DNA of 64,000 nucleotides from NCBI GenBank assembly GCA_040274765.1, contig JBEMAY010000007.1, positions 1 to 64,000 of the forward strand, given 5' to 3'. The stretch comes from Psychrobacillus sp040274765 (GTDB lineage: Bacteria > Bacillota > Bacilli > Bacillales_A > Planococcaceae). The position numbers and the translations under genes were made by a program. Of this stretch, positions 59,456 through 64,000 are shown piece by piece. The notes beneath the pieces were generated by a model that saw only the letters and a list, made by a program, of their open reading frames with translations, searched no databases and had not been told where the DNA came from. Position 1 is the first letter of the stretch. Every line of letters begins with the position of its first letter.

Positions 59456-60610
59456 TTACTCAAATAATTTAAATTCCCCGTCCTGAATGATTAGTACAGT
59501 AGGGTCCATGATTACATCGCCCTCTTCGTCAAAAGAGATCTTCCCAAGAATACCTTCTAAATCTTTTATTTCGGCTAGAGCATCACGTAGTGCATCACGA
59601 TCTGCTTCTCCAGCATTTTTAAGTGCCTCTGCGTAAATGTATAATGCATCATAGGCCTGTGCAGCAAATTGGTCTGGCTTGTGCCCATAGGTTGTCTCAT
59701 ACTTCTCTACAAAAGCTTTCACTTTTTCATCGGGCTTATCAGCAAACCAAGGAGTTGCAACGATTAATCCGTTAGATGCTTCCCCAGCAATTTCAATTAC
59801 TTGTGGTGAGTTAAATCCATTTCCTCCTACAAAAGGAACTTCAATTCCCATTTTTCTTGCTTGATCCATGATTACTGCACCCTCATTGTAAAGTGCGGAA
59901 GCCAAGATTAAATCTGGCTTTAAATCTTTAATCTTAGTAAGCTGTGCATTATAATCAGACTGTCCTTTTTGGAATGTCTCGATTGTTAATATTTCTAGTC
60001 CCATATTTTCCGCTTCAGCCTTCATCGTATCGAATCCTGACTGAGTGAATAGGTCATCGTTGCCATATAGAATGGCTACTTTTTTAGCGCCATATTTGTC
60101 TACTGCCTTATCTAATGCCGCTGGTATAGCCAAAGATTCCGGTATAGAGTTACGGAATACATAATCCCCGATTTGAGGAATACCAGCTGCTGTAGTCGAT
60201 GTTCCCATAATTGGAATACCATTAATATCAGCCTCAGGGCCAACCACATTCATTTCTGTGCTTAATGTTGGTCCTATGAGTGCAACGATATCATCCTGGC
60301 TCATTAGCTTCTGGCCAACAGATAATGCCTGCTCTTGTTTACCGACAGAATCCTCGATAACAAGCTCAATCTTTACATCGCCCTTTTCATTAATTTCTTC
60401 TAAAGCTAGCTTTAGTCCATTTGTAATCGCTTCCCCATAAGCCGCGCCTGGACCTGTCATGTAAGAAATAACCCCTATTTTGGCTGAAATCGTGCCATTA
60501 GCGTCCTGACTGCTTTCTCCATTTGATGACTCCCCAGCTCCACAAGCTGCCAGGAAAACTAACATCGTAACGGTAAGAATAATAGATAACTTTTTAAAAA
60601 TATTTCCCAT
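59456..60610 (-). CDS. livJ: Branched-chain amino acid ABC transporter binding lipoprotein
   Basis: A 384-residue type I periplasmic-binding-fold lipoprotein. Signal with lipobox LAAC (about residues 20-23), then IGVISYMTGPGAAYGEAITNGLKLALEEINEKG, LIGPTLSTEMNVVGPEADINGIPIMGTSTTAAGIPQIGDYVFR and AAQAYDALYIYAEAL. The family binds branched-chain amino acids, but also amides, urea or aromatic acids; the ligand is not settled here. First gene of the liv operon, with the best-placed promoter upstream. Confidence 0.92.
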   Translation of the reverse strand: MGNIFKKLSIILTVTMLVFLAACGAGESSNGESSQDANGTISAKIGVISYMTGPGAAYGEAITNGLKLALEEINEKGDVKIELVIEDSVGKQEQALSVGQKLMSQDDIVALIGPTLSTEMNVVGPEADINGIPIMGTSTTAAGIPQIGDYVFRNSIPESLAIPAALDKAVDKYGAKKVAILYGNDDLFTQSGFDTMKAEAENMGLEILTIETFQKGQSDYNAQLTKIKDLKPDLILASALYNEGAVIMDQARKMGIEVPFVGGNGFNSPQVIEIAGEASNGLIVATPWFADKPDEKVKAFVEKYETTYGHKPDQFAAQAYDALYIYAEALKNAGEADRDALRDALAEIKDLEGILGKISFDEEGDVIMDPTVLIIQDGEFKLFE

Positions 60611-60650
60611 ACCCCAAACCCCCTGAAAAAGATTTATAAAACATATATCT

Positions 60651-60680
60651 ATATTAAAACTATTAACTCCATAATGTAAA
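60651..60680 (-). promoter_or_regulatory. Candidate SigA promoter of the liv operon
   Basis: On the minus strand TTTACA (60680-60675) and TAATAT (60656-60651) are 18 bases apart, 40 bases before the binding-protein gene. Confidence 0.5.
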
Positions 60681-61072
60681 GTTAATATTTTGAATAATTT
60701 AAATAATAAAATAATAATATATTGATATATGAGATTTAGAACTAGTCATGTAAATATAGGTTTTAAAGAAAAAGATTGATAAGATTAAATTATTTAAAAA
60801 TAAAGCTATAGGGCATAAAATTACGTAAAACTAGTAGGTTGTATCTTACATAAATTGAAGTATGCCTCCGACTTTGCAGTCTTAAAAGATTAAGATTGGC
60901 CCTAAAGCTTTTATTTAGAAAGATCAACTTCCTCGTGAGCCTTTTATCATAATAAAATTAAAAATTCAGTTACTTTGGAATTATTTGTTGTTTATCACTG
61001 AGTTCTAACTTTACCTCTATATACAAAAATGGAATATTATAACTAATATTAAATTTTCAAAGGAGGAGTTTT
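60681..61072. other. AT-rich divergent intergenic region (392 bp)
   Basis: Lies between the liv promoter and the LXG toxin operon. I see no repeat array, riboswitch or convincing gene in it; an AT-rich composition is usual upstream of LXG toxin loci. Confidence 0.4.
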
Positions 61073-61144
61073 ATGTTCATAGGCAAGCAAACAGGGGATG
61101 GTTGTAAAATCGTTAGAAAAGCTAAAAGGAACAGCATACTATGA
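61073..61144 (+). CDS. Short frame coupled to the LXG toxin gene (23 aa)
   Basis: ATG 61073 has a near-perfect AAAGGAGGAG site and encodes 23 residues (MFIGKQTGDGCKIVRKAKRN and three more), stopping in CTATGA, whose ATG starts the toxin. The strong ribosome site and 4-base overlap suggest translational coupling. LXG toxin operons usually have one or two small WXG-like partner genes here; this is too short to be one and may be a relic, or a leader peptide. Confidence 0.4.
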   Translation: MFIGKQTGDGCKIVRKAKRNSIL

Positions 61145-62658
61145 AAATATTAGATGTAGATTTATTAGAAGATGGACTTCAGCGGATTGGTAATCAACAG
61201 GAGAGATTAAGAACTGAAATGACCGCTATACAGCAATCTATCGAGGCATTAATAGCTATGGACGAAGTACTAAAAGGAAAAGGAGGAACAGCGATTAAGT
61301 CCTTCTATGAAGAGTGTCATCTCCCTCTTCATCAAACCTTTCAATTGTTTTCTCAACATTTCTCAGACACATTAGTCAATATAAACAATGCTTTAGAATC
61401 ACTGGAGTCAAGTAAAGAAGGCTATATACAGGTGTCGTATTTGGAGGGAGAAATAGAGACTGGGCTTACGAGTATTTCCCAGCTTACTAGTGATTTAACT
61501 AACCAATCAAATGATATTATAAGCCAAGTTAGTGATATTGTAGCTCTTCCTCAATTAGATGATAGCATGGTGCAAGAAGGTGTAAGTAATGCCAGAAAAG
61601 ATAAAGATGAAACGATAGACAAGCTTCATGAGTTTGATACCTCTCAAAACAATGCATTATCCTCTATAGAGGAAGGTATTAGTTTGATGAATCAATGGAT
61701 TTCTATGATTGAATCATTATTTTTATCCGGACGTACAGATATTAGATTTGAGACGAACCAATGGAAAGCAATGACGTTGAACAGTGAATTAAAAGATATA
61801 GTAGATTCTAAGACATATCCAATGATTACTTGTACTGCAGGAGACAACGTAGACGAATTAATAGGGACGGAGATTGATCCAGAGATACTGAGTATTATGG
61901 AAAATGGTAGAATTAAATCAGTTGAAGGGGAACTGGATGATACTATGCTGTTTGTCAGGTATCATGTTTATGACAATGGACTTATCGTAAAAGAGTTTCA
62001 AAAAATGGAATCCGACCAAATTCAATATGAAATAGTATCCAAAGTAGAGGAAGCACAGGAGTCAGAGGATAAAAACGGTTTTGAAGTAGTCGCTGATTTT
62101 CTGATTATGGATGATATCAGAACATTAACAGATCCAAATGCATCTTTTTTAGATAAAGGAATAGCTGCCGCCTCTGTTATCCCTATTCCCGTTGGAAAAC
62201 TTGTAAAAGGTGGTTCGGCAGCAGTCAAAGCTGTAGACAACGCTGCTGATGCTTCAAAGGCGGCAGATAAGGTTAGAGATGCCTCTAGAATTATAGATGA
62301 GTTACCTCCTATAGAAAATGGACCATATATAAAAAATGGAAAACCACGTGGAAGACCACAATTATCAGGTGACAAAAAATTAGAGTTTGAACGGAAGGTA
62401 TATGACGACAATGTTGGACCTGATGGCATTTTACGTGATCCAAATACAATGGAGGTCCTTGACTGGAAGCCTGGTCAACCAAGAAAAGGTGCGGTAGACT
62501 TTGGACATCGACAAGGTTATGAGTATCATCCTATGTTTGAAAAATATAGAAATCGTGAAATAACTTTAGAAGAATTGAAAGAGTTCCAATTTAACCCCGA
62601 AAACTTTAGGATAGAGAGTCCTGGAGCAAATAGGAGTCGTAAATTCGAAGGGAAATGA
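61141..62658 (+). CDS. LXG-domain polymorphic toxin with GH-E nuclease end
   Basis: A 505-residue toxin for the type VII-like secretion system. The LXG domain (about 1-200) starts MKILDVDLLEDGLQRIGNQQERLRTEMTAIQQSIEALI, all helical. A pre-toxin region (about 320-400) includes FLDKGIAAASVIPIPVGKLVKGGSAAVKAVDNAADASKAADKV. The C-terminus (about 420-505) is an HNH/Endo VII-like GH-E nuclease: GPDGILRDPNTMEVLDW, VDFGHRQGYEYHPMFEKYRNREITLEELKEF, ESPGANRSRKFE. The nuclease would cut nucleic acid in a rival cell. Two immunity candidates follow. Confidence 0.9.
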   Translation: MKILDVDLLEDGLQRIGNQQERLRTEMTAIQQSIEALIAMDEVLKGKGGTAIKSFYEECHLPLHQTFQLFSQHFSDTLVNINNALESLESSKEGYIQVSYLEGEIETGLTSISQLTSDLTNQSNDIISQVSDIVALPQLDDSMVQEGVSNARKDKDETIDKLHEFDTSQNNALSSIEEGISLMNQWISMIESLFLSGRTDIRFETNQWKAMTLNSELKDIVDSKTYPMITCTAGDNVDELIGTEIDPEILSIMENGRIKSVEGELDDTMLFVRYHVYDNGLIVKEFQKMESDQIQYEIVSKVEEAQESEDKNGFEVVADFLIMDDIRTLTDPNASFLDKGIAAASVIPIPVGKLVKGGSAAVKAVDNAADASKAADKVRDASRIIDELPPIENGPYIKNGKPRGRPQLSGDKKLEFERKVYDDNVGPDGILRDPNTMEVLDWKPGQPRKGAVDFGHRQGYEYHPMFEKYRNREITLEELKEFQFNPENFRIESPGANRSRKFEGK

Positions 62659-62665
62659 TAAGGAT

Positions 62666-63202
62666 ATGAAAATAACAAATGTGTTTGATGCAGTACTTAA
62701 AGGAACCTTTGAAGATTTTAAAAGTTTCTATAATGGAGAAGTAAATCAGATAAATCCACATAGCAAGTTAAATTTATTGTCTACCGCAATGCTTAATTCT
62801 GAGAAACCCGATGATAAGCTGACGATTATCCAGTACCTATTAGAAAATGGTGTAGATATTTCTTTTACAGATTCTTTATATAAAAGAAATGCTCTACATA
62901 CTTTCTTTTTTAACGTTATGAAAGGTCCAAAAGACTATATGGAACAAGTTGTGAGACTGCTGGTGAAAAACGGTGTAGATGTAAATGGTTTAGATAAGTT
63001 CCATTCAATTCCCTTAAAATATGCCATAACAGTCAATAAAAACACTACAGAGGATATGAAGGAGATTTATTCTTATTTAGTGAAAGAGGGGTCTGATGTG
63101 AATATAAAGGATACCTTTAATAAATCAATAGTAGACTACGCTAAAGAGTTTCCTTGGAGAATTGAATTTTTGGAAATAGTAAAGGAGTATGAGCATGGAT
63201 AA
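62666..63202 (+). CDS. Ankyrin-repeat protein, candidate immunity protein
   Basis: A 178-residue protein with about three ankyrin repeats: IIQYLLENGVDISFTDSLYKRNALHTFF, VVRLLVKNGVDVNGLDKFHSIPLKYAI and IYSYLVKEGSDVNIKDTFNKSIVDYA. Ankyrin-repeat proteins are a known class of immunity protein in polymorphic toxin systems. It starts 7 bases after the toxin gene, so it is the likely antidote to the GH-E nuclease. Cytoplasmic. Confidence 0.85.
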   Translation: MKITNVFDAVLKGTFEDFKSFYNGEVNQINPHSKLNLLSTAMLNSEKPDDKLTIIQYLLENGVDISFTDSLYKRNALHTFFFNVMKGPKDYMEQVVRLLVKNGVDVNGLDKFHSIPLKYAITVNKNTTEDMKEIYSYLVKEGSDVNIKDTFNKSIVDYAKEFPWRIEFLEIVKEYEHG

Positions 63203-63533
63203 TAAAAACGATGCATATGGTGGTTTTATGGTTTCTAAAAATGTCTTTAATGGCGTGCCAATCAGATATAGCTTTAGAGAACCGAGTTCTATACCTCAGT
63301 TAAACGGCTGGAATCTTTTCTCGGAGTTAGATGATGATGAATATGTGAACAATCCGGATAACTTTGTCATTGTAAATGCTGAAACTATTTATTCGTTAGC
63401 ACCACAGATGCTAGAAATTTTTGATGCTCCTTACGGGACCGATTTGTTTTGGGTTTATGAAGAAAACGTACACATCGGTTTTTATGATTTGGTGGCAGAT
63501 AAGATAACGTCAATTGAACAGATTCTAGCGTAG
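63195..63533 (+). CDS. Imm33-like (DUF2185) protein, candidate second immunity protein
   Basis: A 112-residue protein resembling DUF2185/Imm33: GGFMVSKNVFNGVPIRYSFREPSSIPQLNGWNLFSELDDDEYVNNPDNFVIVNAETIYSLAPQMLEIFDAPYGTDLFW. ATG 63195 has AAGGAG 7 bases upstream and overlaps the ankyrin gene by 8 bases. A second immunity protein, possibly against another toxin end acquired from other strains. Family match is from memory. Confidence 0.8.
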   Translation: MDNKNDAYGGFMVSKNVFNGVPIRYSFREPSSIPQLNGWNLFSELDDDEYVNNPDNFVIVNAETIYSLAPQMLEIFDAPYGTDLFWVYEENVHIGFYDLVADKITSIEQILA

Positions 63534-63589
63534 GCGTAGATGATGCTTCCTAGCTTTGGAGTATGGAGAACGTTTAAATAGAGAAACAC

Positions 63590-63616
63590 AGGACGTCCAA
63601 CAATGGGCGTCCTTTT
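63590..63616 (+). terminator. Rho-independent terminator
   Basis: AGGACGTCC (63590-63598) pairs with GGGCGTCCT (63605-63613) with one mismatch, then T-rich tail. Ends the toxin-immunity operon. Confidence 0.8.
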
Positions 63617-63721
63617 CTTTTTGTCTATGCTGTTAATCGTAAAGGAAGCACAGGGCGCACAAACATTCCTATCATGCTAAAATAGAGCTAACTAGAAACA
63701 GAAACATAGAAAGGGTTTTAG

Positions 63722-64000
63722 ATGATGAATAGTACGATAAACGAAAAGAAAATTAAAGAACTATGTGGCATTACTGCTTTTAAAAAGGGTAAGGCTTATT
63801 TTCTTGCGGATAAGGTGCATCTTCATCCTAGCCCTAAAGATAAAAAGGTGATGAAAGCTACTGTAAAGGCAGGAGAGAATTTCATGGTCACTATAAAAGC
63901 TGACTCCGTTGGAGAGGTTGTGGCCTCTTGTACATGTCCCCCTGTCGGTTTTGTTTCCACCTATTGTCAGCATATTGCGGCTGCTCTCATCTCAATCGAT
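63722..64000 (+). CDS. SWIM zinc-finger protein, N-terminal part (cut by window end)
   Basis: The frame from ATG 63722 (AAAGGG upstream) is open to the end, 93 codons. Residues about 69-88 show the SWIM pattern CxC...CxH: SCTCPPVGFVSTYCQHIAAAL. In bacilli this module is at the N-terminus of SNF2-type helicases such as YwqA, so the full gene is probably a long SNF2 helicase; alternatives are short SWIM proteins. The ending lies outside the window. Confidence 0.75.
   Translation, partial: MMNSTINEKKIKELCGITAFKKGKAYFLADKVHLHPSPKDKKVMKATVKAGENFMVTIKADSVGEVVASCTCPPVGFVSTYCQHIAAALISID

Noticed and set aside
62022..62429. 135-codon antisense frame in the toxin gene
   Set aside because: Shadow of the pre-toxin coding region; the plus strand has clear domain motifs.

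Overview
The window is a low-GC Firmicutes chromosome segment: strong Shine-Dalgarno sites, frequent TTG/GTG starts, U-tailed terminators, a T-box leader, and the families LiaIHFSR, YkoFEDC, YhfH, YolD, YerO/SwrC and an LXG toxin. This gene set fits Bacillales, probably the Lysinibacillus/Psychrobacillus/Sporosarcina side of the order (an inference; no rRNA or tRNA is present). Nothing looks like an integrated phage or IS element; most of it is ordinary chromosome with accessory islands.

Layout. 0-3.7 kb: a PepSY-like small protein, an ECF sigma/anti-sigma pair, small genes and a LytTR regulator divergent from the glyoxylate shunt. 3.8-7 kb: aceA, aceB and a YhfH-type zinc ribbon. 7-14.7 kb: a BsuPI-type lipoprotein, a membrane-anchored Lon-like protease, a three-gene operon with a LexA-box promoter and a YolD-like protein, a two-component system with a hidden small membrane protein between regulator and kinase, a NERD remnant, and DinB plus P-loop kinase genes. 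15-21.2 kb: the complete lia envelope-stress operon next to a metallophosphoesterase-DedA-UppP operon, which together point to undecaprenyl-phosphate recycling. 21.3-23 kb: a T-box-controlled NhaC-family transporter. 24.4-28.4 kb: a cobalamin riboswitch over a class I ribonucleotide reductase operon. 28.6-37.7 kb: small accessory genes, including a signal-peptidase-like lipoprotein, a YerO/SwrC-type TetR-RND pair and an Xre-membrane protein-serine hydrolase operon. 37.8-41.2 kb: ykoFEDC thiamine/HMP ECF transporter under a TPP riboswitch. 41.4-46 kb: a 2-hydroxyacid dehydrogenase, a short tandem-repeat array, and a glycine-betaine-type ABC transporter with a probable structured leader. 46-54.7 kb: small proteins, GNAT, DinB, TetR-SGNH-SDR operon, SDR, two lipoproteins and an HpaB-family hydroxylase. 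54.7-60.7 kb: a second array with an exact 21-bp period, an FMN alpha-hydroxyacid dehydrogenase and a complete branched-chain amino acid (Liv) ABC transporter. 61-63.5 kb: an LXG polymorphic toxin with a GH-E nuclease end and two candidate immunity proteins. The window ends inside a SWIM zinc-finger gene.

Most interesting: the 20-21 bp-period intergenic arrays (two clear, one degenerate), the closed-stem leader upstream of the betaine transporter, the small membrane protein overlapping both partners of a two-component system, the DinB gene with no ordinary start codon, the lipid-anchored signal-peptidase homologue and the LXG toxin locus. All calls come from reading the sequence; no database search was run.
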